Below, piece by piece: positions 40,693 to 49,006 of a stretch of 64,000 nt of DNA. Origin of the DNA: Medakamo hakoo (taxonomy: Eukaryota > Chlorophyta > Trebouxiophyceae > Coccomyxaceae); contig CP089453.1 of assembly GCA_026636295.1 (NCBI GenBank), positions 744,001 to 808,000 on the forward strand. The letters are read 5' to 3'. Position 1 is the first letter of the stretch; every line of letters starts with the position of its first letter. The notes beneath the pieces are model-generated. The model did not search any database. It worked only from the letters and a program-made list of their open reading frames with translations, and was not told where the DNA came from. A program made the position numbers and the translations under genes.

Positions 40693-40854
40693 TGTCGTGG
40701 GGGCGAGGCGAAAAAGAAAAAGAAAAAGAAACAATGCACGCGAGCGGGGCGCTCGGGCCTGTCGAGGCGTGGACACACCACCTTTCCCCGAGTGAGCGGG
40801 CAGTTTTTTCCGCCGGCACCCGGCTTTTCCTTCCTTCTGCTTGTAAAAACCGCC

Positions 40855-42463
40855 ATGCCAGCCCCTGAGGCGTTGACTCAACTCGTCGGCGCCCAAGGCT
40901 TCCAGCGCCACAACCCCAAGAGCGACAGGTTCAAGGTCCGTGTTTTTTGTGCGCGTCGTCGTCTGACACAGCGGTCTGCTTCCAATCCGCCGCCTTCCTC
41001 ACGCCTCACACACCCACCGCACGCCAGGTCCTGCGCTTCCATCACGTCGACTGGTGGACTGCAGACGCCACGTCCACGGCCCAACGGTGAGTAAGCGAAT
41101 TGGAGGGAGTCGCAGCGGGCTCGGCAGTCAAGAAAAACCCGACGCTGCGACGACGCGCGCGCCCCGACCAGCGACTCACCCCGCGCCCCCCCTCCTCCCC
41201 GCGCCTTCACCCAACAGCTTTGCCTGGGGCCTGGGCATGCCCATTGTCGCCAAGGCCGACCTGTCCACAGGCTGCACAGCCTGCGCATCCTACGTCTGCC
41301 AGTCGCACTCCCTGGTGTTTGCGTTCACGGCGCCGTACGGGCCGGGCGCGGAGAAAGGCGGCGGCGGCGGCGCGCCGCGTCCCTGCCCGTACCCGGACTA
41401 CGACCGGGACGCCGCCACGTCCTTCATCTCCGCCCACGGCCTGGCCGTGCGCGCCATCGGCATCGTGGTGGAAGACGCGGCGGCCGCGCACGCGGCGGCG
41501 CTGGCCGGGGGTGGCGTGTGTGCGGGCGAGCCGCGCACGGTCGTCGACGCCCGCACCGGCGCGGCCCAAACCACCGCGGCCATCCGCCTGTATGGTGACG
41601 TCCTCCTCCGCTTTGTGTCGGGCCCCTACGACGGCCCCTTCCTGGCCGGGTACGCCCCCGAACCGGGCGCGCCCGACGCGGCGCACGGCGAAGGCACCAT
41701 CGGGCTGGGGCGGCTCGACCACGCCGTGGGCAACGTGCCCGTCCTCCTGCCCGCGGCCAACGCGGTCATCGCCGCGACGGGCTTCCACGAGTTTGCGGAG
41801 TTCGTGGCGGCGGACGTGGGCACCGTCGACTCGGGCCTCAACTCCGTCGTCCTGGCCAACAACGACGAGAACGTCCTGCTGCCGATGAATGAGCCGACCT
41901 TCGGCACGGCGCGCCCGTCCCAGATCCAGACCTTCCTCGACCACCACGGCGGGCCGGGCGTCCAACACCTGGCCCTGAAGACGGACGACGCCTTCGCGAC
42001 GCTGCGTGCGCTGCGTGAGCGCACGGCGTCCGGCGCGCCCGGCTTTGCCCTCATGCCGCCCGCGTCGGCGTCGTACTACAAAGGCCTGCCGGCCAAGGCG
42101 GGCGACGTGCTCACCCCCGCCCAGCTGGCGGACGCGGAGGAACTGGGCCTGCTCGTCGACCGGGACGACCAGGGCGTCCTGCTCCAGATCTTCACGCGCC
42201 CGCTGTCCGACCGGCCGACCGTGTTCCTGGAGATCATTCAGCGGGTGGGGTGCCTGCGCAAAGCGCCGGAAGCGGAGGTGAAGGCGCGCGGCACGGCCGC
42301 GGGCGTGGTGGACGCGCCGGTGAAGGAAGCCGAGGCGGCGGCGGCGGGGGACGGCGTGCCCGTCGTCGTGGAGCAAGCCGGCGGGTGTGGCGGCTTTGGC
42401 AAGGGCAATTTCTCCGAGCTGTTCAAGTCCATCGAAGACTATGAGAAGCGGCTGGGCGTGTGA
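40855..42463 (+). CDS. HPD: 4-hydroxyphenylpyruvate dioxygenase
   Basis: Non-haem Fe(II) enzyme converting 4-hydroxyphenylpyruvate to homogentisate, used for tyrosine breakdown and for plastoquinone and tocopherol synthesis. Exons 40855-40935, 41028-41086 and 41218-42463, in matching phase, give 461 residues. Conserved blocks: HNPKSDRF then VLRFHHVDWWTADATSTAQR, FAWGLGMPIVAKADLSTG, and LDHAVGNVP (Fe ligand His, about residue 215). GVQHLALKTDD supplies the second His (about 296) and PTVFLEIIQRVG the Glu ligand (about 385). GNFSELFKSIEDYEKRL is the usual C-terminal gating helix. Substrate-side residues of the QIFTRPLSDRPT block are intact, so it should be active. No clear transit peptide is visible, so it may be cytosolic. 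The first donor is the unusual GTCCGT. Confidence 0.97.
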
Positions 42464-42517
42464 GGCGGGGAGTGGGGGCATGGGGGGAGAGCGCGGTGGG
42501 GAGGGGTCGATAGATGG

Positions 42518-42529
42518 GAGCACGTGCTC
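42518..42529. repeat. 12-bp palindrome with CACGTG core
   Basis: GAGCACGTGCTC is a perfect palindrome in the 3' region shared by the convergent HPPD and PAM18 genes, repeated in part ten bases later (GAGCACGCG). It contains a G-box core but lies downstream of both genes, so a hairpin in the transcripts is as likely as a protein site. Confidence 0.3.
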
Positions 42530-42682
42530 GCAGGAGCACGCGCGAGAGCGACACAAAAAGTTGATCAGAGGGAGAGGCGCCCGACGAGAGAGAGAGACAC
42601 ACACAAACTTGTAAAAACACACTGAGAGACTTTCTTCTAACAGACGCCTACATCAACCCCGCGCACGCTCGCTCCCCCTACC

Positions 42683-43437
42683 TTAAAACACGCTCCCCCC
42701 ACGCTTGGCCTTGCCCAGCAGCATGTCCTTCGCCTCGTTCACCTTGGTCGCCAAATAGCTCGACCCGCCCGCGTCCGGGTGGTTGGCGATCATGATGCGG
42801 CGGTGGGCTTCGCGCACCCTGTCTGCGGGCGCGGACTCGCGCAGCCCCAGGATCTGGGCGGCTTCGCGGCGCGTCATTTCAGGGAGGAAGCCGCCCTGGA
42901 GACGGGGGGTGGGGGGTGGGGGATGGAAGACATAGGTTGAGTGCAGGTCGCATGGAAGAACGGGCACGCACCCCTCCACCCCCCCCCCTCTCCATACACG
43001 CACCTTGTAGTACGCCCGCATGCGGGGCGCCGCCCGGAACTTGACAAAGGCTTCCACCGCGAACTTGGCGGCGTACGCGGCCGCGCCGACGGCGACGCCC
43101 GCCGCGAGCGGGGTGGTCTGAGGTTGCGTGGTGCGGTTTGATTTTTGGCGGGGTTGCGTGAGCGCGTTTGGATGGTCTGGTTCTCTTCCCGCAATGACGC
43201 GCGAGACTGTCGCCCTCGCGCCGTGTGGGTGTGGGAGGGTAAAGTGGGCGTGGACGGCGCGGGGAGCCGCGCTCTTCCGCGCCCGCTGCGCTGGCCAGCG
43301 AGAAATTGCTGTCGGCGAGTGAGCACGAAACGCGCATCGGGCTGGCGCGGGGATGCATCTCTAGCTCTCGCGCACGCGCGGCGCGAGTGGGTGACAGGAA
43401 GGCCGTGCCTGATGTGCGGCGTGTGTGGGCGTACCAT
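42683..43437 (-). CDS. PAM18: TIM14/PAM18, J-protein of the mitochondrial import motor
   Basis: Stimulates mtHsp70 at the TIM23 channel of the inner membrane. The coding exons 43117-43004 and 42895-42683 (minus) are clear: [20 protein letters not shown] (membrane span), [11 protein letters not shown], then [20 protein letters not shown] and the J-domain core [20 protein letters not shown], with HPD intact. Plant TIM14 starts M-A-T-P-x-x-A-G-V-A-V, so only the start Met is missing before TTPL. No ATG occurs between the acceptor and about 43345. The best candidate is the ATG at 43437-43435, followed directly by a GTACGC donor, so exon 1 would carry only the start codon; a second possibility is ATGCGC at 43346-43341 before GTTTCG. 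With either, the protein is about 109-110 residues, the family norm. It converges on HPPD. Confidence 0.88.
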
Positions 43438-43575
43438 GAGGGGAGGGGTGCTGTGTGCGTGCAAGCAGCCGACGACAGGAAACACGGCTTCCGGTCTTCT
43501 CGTATATGAAGACGCGCGAGCGAGCAAGCCCACAATTGCTTTACGCCCGTCGTTGTTTTTTCCTCCCACACGACC

Positions 43576-44078
43576 ATGGCCGGCCAGGCGACCACGTTGC
43601 AGCCCGCGCCAGACGTGCCGCGAAAAGTGGAAGAAGGTGCGTGTGAAGCGTGGCTTGCTGGGAGCGCCACGTTTTCTCTCCCCGCTCTCCGCTCATGACC
43701 TTCTCCCCATCAACCCACCACCACCGTCAACCGCAGCCCTCCTCTTCCAGCTGAAGCAGCGGGCTTACGCCGCCTGCACTGCTGCTTCCTCAGCGTACGC
43801 CGACTGCTGCCGTGGCCGCACCGTGTCCATGGTGTTCGCGTGCCGGGACGAGCTGAAGGCGCTGTCGGCGTGCCTAGGGAAACAGTTCCGTTTGTGGATG
43901 GGAAAGGATGGATGGAGATGGGTGGGAGTGGCGTTCGTGGTCTTGCATGCGTCTCTCACACTCGCCGCCATCACACACCAGTACTAACGACGCGTGCCTG
44001 GCTGAACTTAAAAGACGGTGGGTGGCGGCGGGCCAGCCGGACAAACCCGACTGGAAAACACTGCTGGAGGGCCTGTAG
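43576..44078 (+). CDS. CMC1: CMC1-type twin CX9C mitochondrial protein
   Basis: Small intermembrane-space protein of the COX assembly class. Exons 43576-43636, 43737-43884 and 43982-44078, in matching phases, give 101 residues. The twin CX9C motif is complete: C-TAASSAYAD-C followed by C-RDELKALSA-C, with nine residues between each Cys pair. The C-terminus, TNDACLAELKRRWVAAGQ, carries the conserved Cys and Leu-Lys helix of CMC1. The second donor is an atypical GTTCCG. The last acceptor sits directly before TACTAAC, itself a branch-point-like sequence, but only this acceptor keeps the conserved reading frame. No cleavable leader is present, as expected for MIA40 substrates. It is divergent from PAM18, with 138 bp between the proposed starts, another mitochondrial gene. 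Confidence 0.88.
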
Positions 44079-44283
44079 AGATGGGCGGCCGTTTGTTTTC
44101 CTGCAGCTTTTCCGGCGTCGAGGATGGGGATGTAGAGAGAAGGGAAGCAGAGTGAGTCGTGTGTACATGTTAGATTGAAGGGTGTGTGTGCTTTTGACGG
44201 CCGTCCGTGTTCTGTTTTGCGTCCAGGCAGCTTGGTTCGTTCGCGCTACGCCGCATTCTCGCGAACACCGCGAACAAAGACAA

Positions 44284-46409
44284 ATGAAGGCGCCGTCCAA
44301 CATCCCACCCCCGCCCACCGCCCTGTTCCTGGCGGTGGGCCTGGCGAACGCGCTCGTGTTCCTGGCAGGTCTGGCCGTCCTGAAATGGGTTTTTAGACGC
44401 GTGCAGGCGACGGTCGAGGAGCTGGTCTGGCCCGCGCCGACGCTCGACGTGTCGCCGCACACGGATGGTGCGTTGTTGGTGTTTTAGTGAGCGAGCAGGG
44501 GAGATTCAGGAAGCTTGGCGCACATCTAAGGAAAGTGCAGAATGCCGGGCTTCTAGGACGGAGTTGACGCGCGCTGGAAAGGGCGGGGTCGCCCGCCGCA
44601 CGGGAAAACAGGCGGGCTGTTCACGCGCGCCGATCGACGCTGACCCTCCCCGCACCCCACCCGCTCCATCCATTCCATTCCACCCATCCAGCCGAGGCCA
44701 AGGACGCGCACGACGCGCCCGTCGTCAAGCCGTCCCCGACCTTGGGCACCGGCCCCACCTTACCCTGCTACGACCCGGCCACCATGCGCAGCTTGGGCGA
44801 CGTCCCGTGCATGAGCGGCGCGGACGTGAAGGCCGCGATTGAGGCCGCAAAGGCAGCGGCCGACGCCTGGAAGTCGTCTCCATTCGCGCAGCGCCGCGCC
44901 CTCCTCCGCACGCTCCTGCGCTACACCGTCGACCATCAGGACGACATCGTCCGCGTTGCCTGCCGGGACTCCGGCAAAGCGCCCGTCGACGCCGCGTTTG
45001 GCGAGGTGATGACGACGTGCGAAAAGCTGGCCTGGTTGATTGGTGAGGGCGAACAGTGGTTGCGCCCTGAAAAACGGTCGCCGGGGCGCATGATGTTTTA
45101 CAAGGCCGCCCGCGTGGAGTACCACCCCGTGGGCGTGGTCGGCGCCATCGTCCCCTGGAACTACCCCTTCCACAACGTGCTCAACCCGCTGAGCGCGGCC
45201 CTGTTCGCGGGCAACGGCCTCGTCGTCAAGGTGAGCGAACACGCGGCCTGGAGCACGGCCTACTACCGCCGCATCATCGACGCGGCCCTGGCCGCCGTCG
45301 GCGCGCCCGCGGGCTTGGTCCAGATCGTGACTGGCGGGGCGGAGGCGGGCGCGGCCCTGGTGGGCGGCGGCGTCGGCCACCTCATCTTTGTCGGGTCGGA
45401 CGCGGTCGGGCGCAAGGTCATGGCCGGCGCGGCGCCGAGCCTCACCCCGCTCACCCTGGAGCTGGGCGGCAAGGACCCCTTCATCGTCTGCGACGACGCC
45501 GACCTGGACGCCGCCGTGGCGGCAGGCTTGCGCGGCACCTTCCAATCGTGCGGCCAAAACTGCGCCGGCGCGGAGCGGTTCCTGGTGCACGAAGCCGTCG
45601 TGGACAGGTTCGCGGCCGCGGCCGCGGCCGCCGCGCGGGCGATGGTCCAGGGCCCGCCCCTGGGCGGCCCGCGGCCCGTCGTCGACTGCGGCGCCATGTG
45701 CATGCCGGGCGCGCCCGAGAAGGTGGCGGCCCTGGTCGACGACGCCGTCATCAAGGGCGCCAAAGTCCTGGCGGGCGGCCGGATCGGGCCCCCGCCCGGC
45801 CAGTTCTACGAGCCGACCGTGTTGCTGGGCGTGCGCCGCGGCATGGCCATCTGGGCGGAAGAAGCCTTTGGGCCCGTCCTGTGCATCACGCCCTTCAAGG
45901 ACGACGACGACGCCGTGGCCCTGGCCAACGACTGCGCGTTCGGCCTGGGGTCCGCCGTCTTCTCCCGGAGCGGGGCGCGGGCGCGGGCGATCGGCGCCCG
46001 GCTGGACGCGGGGATGACGTCCATCAACGATTTCGCGACGACATACATGTGCCAGTCCCTGCCCTTTGGCGGCGTCAAAGCGTCCGGGTTTGGCCGCTTC
46101 GCCGGCGTGGAGGGCCTGCGCGGCCTGACCGTCGTCAAGGCCGTGGCGGAAGACCGGTGGCCGGCCCTGATCCGCACCTCCATCCCGCCCGTCCTGCGCT
46201 ACCCCCTGGGCCCGAACTCGTTCCCCTTTGTGCGCGGGCTCATCCGCCTGTTTTACGCTCCCACGTGGGCCGGGGCGCTGGCTGGGCTGCCGGACGTGCT
46301 GCGTGGCGCGATTTTAGGCGCCGGCGACTCGTGGCCAGCGACACCGACCACGCCGGCCGTGCCGGCGGCCGGCGGGTCGTCGGGCGAGAATGGAAAAAAA
46401 CGCGCGTGA
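44284..46409 (+). CDS. ALDH22A1: aldehyde dehydrogenase, ALDH22 family, membrane-anchored
   Basis: NAD(P)-dependent oxidation of aldehydes. Exons 44284-44467 and 44692-46409, phase 1, give 633 residues. Exon 1 encodes an N-terminal membrane anchor (TALFLAVGLANALVFLAGLA), the hallmark of the plant ALDH22 group. The catalytic domain shows VEYHPVGVVGAIVPWNYPFH, the NAD-binding FVGSDAVGRKVM, the general base in LTLELGGKDPF (Glu about residue 318) and the catalytic Cys in FQSCGQNCAGAERF (about 348). EEAFGPVLCITPF, LGSAVFSR and PFGGVKASGFGRFAGVEGL complete the family blocks. All catalytic residues are present. A C-terminal extension (LRYPLGPNSFPFVRGLIRLF) with a short amphipathic segment is also seen in ALDH22. 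A TGTAA motif lies 15 bp past the stop. Confidence 0.94.
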
Positions 46410-46454
46410 GTGTTGCTGGTGGTTGTAAGAAGTTTTTTCGTTTTTTTCGCCGTT

Positions 46455-47039
46455 TCACTCGCCCTTCCCCTCTCCTTCCTCACCCCCACCAGCGGGCTTG
46501 CGGCCCAGCCACCGCGCCACCACAGGCGTCAGCGCCACGGTAGGCGGAAAGCGGACAGGCGACAGGGCCTTGTGCGCGGCGTAGGCCAAAGCAAAGGTGC
46601 CGACCCGCTCACCCGTCGCTCCATAGCGCAGGCCGACCTTCTCAAGCAGCGCGCTCACATCAACACCAGCCGACACGAGCGCATAGCACGCTCCAAAGGA
46701 CACGACAGCAAAGGAGATGGAGGTGAGCAGGTAGGCGGACCCATACGTTTTCAGCAGGGCTTTCGCCTGGGCCGTCTTGGACAGGGGCGGCGCGGCCGTG
46801 GTCGAGGTTCCGCCGTTTTCAGGTTGCTTCGCCGTCAGCACCTTCCACAACCCGGCCTCCAGCCCGTACTTCTCAGTAGTGCGTTCTGCGTCGGATGGCT
46901 CCGGTGGGGAAGAGGCGGCGGCGGGCGGGCGTGGGGTGTGCCGCCTGCGTGGAGTGGTGAGGGGGGGGAGGTTTCGGGTGAGATGGTGAAGCGCTCGTGT
47001 GGCGCGGCGGCCAGCGGCGCGTTGGTGCAGGCTCTGCAC
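46455..47039 (-). CDS. FAM210-like (DUF1279) mitochondrial or plastid membrane protein
   Basis: Single exon, 194 residues. The DUF1279 domain (about residues 90-175) reads AQAKALLKTYGSAYLLTSIS, FAVVSFGACYALVSAGVDVS, then EKVGLRYGATGERVGTFALA and YAAHKALSPVRFPPTVALTP, the full family pattern: a KYG-like start, a membrane span, and the A-x-K-x-x-x-P-x-R-x-x-x-T-x-x-x-T-P-x-x-A end. The N-terminus (QSLHQRAAGRRATRALHHL) is basic, Arg-rich and acid-free, which fits an organelle presequence. FAM210A/B in animals are mitochondrial membrane proteins tied to translation and metabolism; the plant role is unknown. The 3' end converges on ALDH22, with 45 bp between stops. Confidence 0.85.
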   Translation of the reverse strand: MQSLHQRAAGRRATRALHHLTRNLPPLTTPRRRHTPRPPAAASSPPEPSDAERTTEKYGLEAGLWKVLTAKQPENGGTSTTAAPPLSKTAQAKALLKTYGSAYLLTSISFAVVSFGACYALVSAGVDVSALLEKVGLRYGATGERVGTFALAYAAHKALSPVRFPPTVALTPVVARWLGRKPAGGGEEGEGKGE

Positions 47040-47321
47040 GCCCGCCCTCCCACCTGCTGCGCGGTCCTGCCGGCCGGGCGGCCGGGTAGGCGGCTCGTGT
47101 GCCGTCCCTGTGAGGTGGATAGTGAGGGTGGGGTGGGGCGTGTGAGCGTGGCGGAGGCGGTCGTCAGTGTTTTCGCATGCCGTGCTCGCTTCCGCAAGGC
47201 CTCCTCCGACAGCGCCCTGCGGTTGTGGCTCGGCGTATTTTCCGACCCGCCACCCCGCTCACCTATGCGGCGAGCGCACGCGGAACGCCAGCGCCATGGC
47301 GGGTGGTGGTTTGGGAGGCGG
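47040..47321. other. intergenic region upstream of the FAM210-like gene
   Basis: No recognisable gene. It lies between the FAM210-like start and the repeat that follows the ACR3 gene. It should hold the FAM210-like promoter. Frames open here on both strands have no domain and only GC-driven openness. Confidence 0.5.
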
Positions 47322-47388
47322 CTGTGTCACGAAAAGGAAAGAGAAAAAAAAGGTTTGACACAAAGCAAGCAGCAGTTCTCTCTCCACT
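47322..47388. repeat. direct repeat copy 1, after the ACR3 gene
   Basis: About 58 bp (47330-47387) nearly identical to 48908-48967, including CGAAAAGGAAA, a long A run, AGGTTTGAC and AGCAAGCAGCAGTTCTC. The match extends to GCTGTGT on the left with a 10-bp gap. On the minus strand, the sense strand of ACR3, it starts about 36 bp after the stop and so lies in the 3' UTR. Confidence 0.85.
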
Positions 47389-47423
47389 CTGCAAATCATT
47401 TTCCTACACTAACTGAGAGTGGC

Positions 47424-48797
47424 TCACGCGTCCTCGACGCGCGCAGCGTGCGGCTCATCTCTTACTTCACCATCCCTACCTACCCCGCGGCCGCCGGCGT
47501 CGCCGGCCGCCACGCTGCCGTCGCCGCGCCGTCCCCGGCTCCCGCACAGCCGCGCGATCCACGCGCCCCACCCGCCGCCCGCCAGCCGCGCCGCCCGCCG
47601 CCGCTCCACGCCCGGCTTCAGCGCGTTGCAGGCGGCGACGAGCGCGAGCATGAGCGGGACCTCCACCAGGACGCCGACCGTCGTCGCGAGCGCGGCGCCC
47701 GAGGCCGGGCCGTACACGGCCGCGGCCGTGGCCACTGCCAGCTCAAAGAAATTGCTGGTGCTGATCAGCGAGGCGGGCGCGAGGAAGGCGTGCTCCATGG
47801 CGCAGCCCAGACCGCCGACGACGTACACAAAGGCCCACACCCCAAACGTCTGCAGCGCGAGCGGCAGGGCGACCATGGCGATGTGGGCCGGCCGCGCCAC
47901 GATGGCCTCGCCCTGGAACAGGAAGACCAGGACGAGCGTGGCCAGCAGGCCCGCGCCGACGGCGGGGGCCAGGCGCGCGCGCAGGGCGGCCAGGGCGGCG
48001 GGCCCCCGCCAGCGCAGGACGGCCCACCGCACGGCCGCGGCCGCGGCCAGCGGGGCGACGAGAAACAGGGCGACGGACAGGGCGACGGTCACGTACGGCG
48101 GCGGCAGGGACGCCGCGCCGATGAGCGCGCCGGCCAGGGGGACGTACAGGCCCAGCAGCAGGGCGTCGTTGACGGCGACCTGGACGACGGTGTAGCCCGG
48201 GTGCCCGCCCACCAGGCCGGACCAGACAAAGACCATGGCCGTGCAGGGCGCGCACCCGAGCAGGACGCAGCCCGCCACGAACTGGGCGGCCAGGTCGGGG
48301 GCCAGCCAGCGGGCGAAGACCACCCGGAAAAACAGGGTGGCCACCCCAAACATGAGGAAGGGCTGGACGCCGTAGTTGGTCGCGGAGGTCAGCGCGATCG
48401 GCCCGGGCGTCGCCGCGGCCGCGCGCAGGGCGGCCAGGTCGACGGCGAGGAGCATGGGAAAAATCATGACCCAGACCAGGACCGAGATGATGATGTTGAC
48501 GCCGCCCGCCTGCACGCCCGCCAGGGCGGCCGCCAGGCGGGGGACCTTGGCGCCCAGGGCGGCGCCGGCGACCATGCAGGCCAGGACCCAGACGGGGAGG
48601 AAGCGCTCAAAGATGGGCAGGCGCTTGCGGGGTGCGGTCGTGGTGGGCGTCGTCGGAGGCGTGGTAGTGGGCGCCGCCGGCACGGGCCCGTCGACGTCTG
48701 CGCGCCTGGCCGCATGCCCTCCGCCAGTGCCGGCCTCTCCACCGCCCGCCGGCCCTGCTGCGCCCGCCGTCGCCTCGGCTGGTGAACTCTTCACCAT
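47424..48797 (-). CDS. ACR3: ACR3-type arsenite efflux transporter
   Basis: Membrane carrier of the BART superfamily that exports arsenite. Single exon, 457 residues; start MVKSSPAEATAG with a Thr/Pro-rich cytosolic leader of about 60 residues, then ten hydrophobic spans. ACR3 markers: ERFLPVWVLACMVAGAALGA at span 1, IISVLVWVMIFPMLLAVDL at span 2, SATNYGVQPFLMFGVATLFF, the signature GCVLLGCAPCTAMVFVWSGL with the Cys needed for transport, and VQVAVNDALLLGLYVPLAGA. The last spans contain the conserved SLISTSNFFELAVATAAAVY. The length fits bacterial-type ACR3 plus a leader. It is flanked by a 60-bp direct repeat, so it may have been inserted or duplicated here. Horizontal origin is known for several eukaryotic ACR3 genes, but base use here matches the neighbours. 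Confidence 0.93.
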   Translation of the reverse strand: MVKSSPAEATAGAAGPAGGGEAGTGGGHAARRADVDGPVPAAPTTTPPTTPTTTAPRKRLPIFERFLPVWVLACMVAGAALGAKVPRLAAALAGVQAGGVNIIISVLVWVMIFPMLLAVDLAALRAAAATPGPIALTSATNYGVQPFLMFGVATLFFRVVFARWLAPDLAAQFVAGCVLLGCAPCTAMVFVWSGLVGGHPGYTVVQVAVNDALLLGLYVPLAGALIGAASLPPPYVTVALSVALFLVAPLAAAAAVRWAVLRWRGPAALAALRARLAPAVGAGLLATLVLVFLFQGEAIVARPAHIAMVALPLALQTFGVWAFVYVVGGLGCAMEHAFLAPASLISTSNFFELAVATAAAVYGPASGAALATTVGVLVEVPLMLALVAACNALKPGVERRRAARLAGGGWGAWIARLCGSRGRRGDGSVAAGDAGGRGVGRDGEVRDEPHAARVEDA

Positions 48798-48888
48798 TTG
48801 GATGTCATGTCCGACACGGTTGAGCCCAGGAGGAGTTGAGCAGCGTGGCGTGTGTGGGGTGGTTGCGCGTGTTTCGCTTTTTTTTTTG

Positions 48889-48968
48889 CTGTGTGATTCT
48901 CGTGCCGCGAAAAGGAAAAAGAAAAAAAAAAGGTTTGACCACAAGCAAGCAGCAGTTCTCTCTCCCAC
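48889..48968. repeat. direct repeat copy 2, between ACR3 and the RAD54B gene
   Basis: Second copy of the repeat at 47322-47388. It lies upstream of ACR3 and about 40 bp after the stop of RAD54B on the minus strand, so both copies sit in the 3' flank of the gene before them. The core 48908-48967 differs from copy 1 by a few substitutions and a small change in the A run. Confidence 0.85.
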
Positions 48969-49006
48969 TAGCAGTCCCTCTCTCCCACACGCCCCACTCC
49001 CATCCA

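Noticed and set aside
42518-42540. A G-box promoter element at the CACGTG palindrome
   Set aside because: It lies between two convergent 3' ends, far from any start codon, so promoter function is not supported. It is kept only as a small palindrome.
46410-48785. A 791-codon plus-strand frame opposite the FAM210-like and ACR3 genes
   Set aside because: Both minus-strand genes have complete family motifs and membrane spans. The plus frame is low complexity and crosses two unrelated genes.
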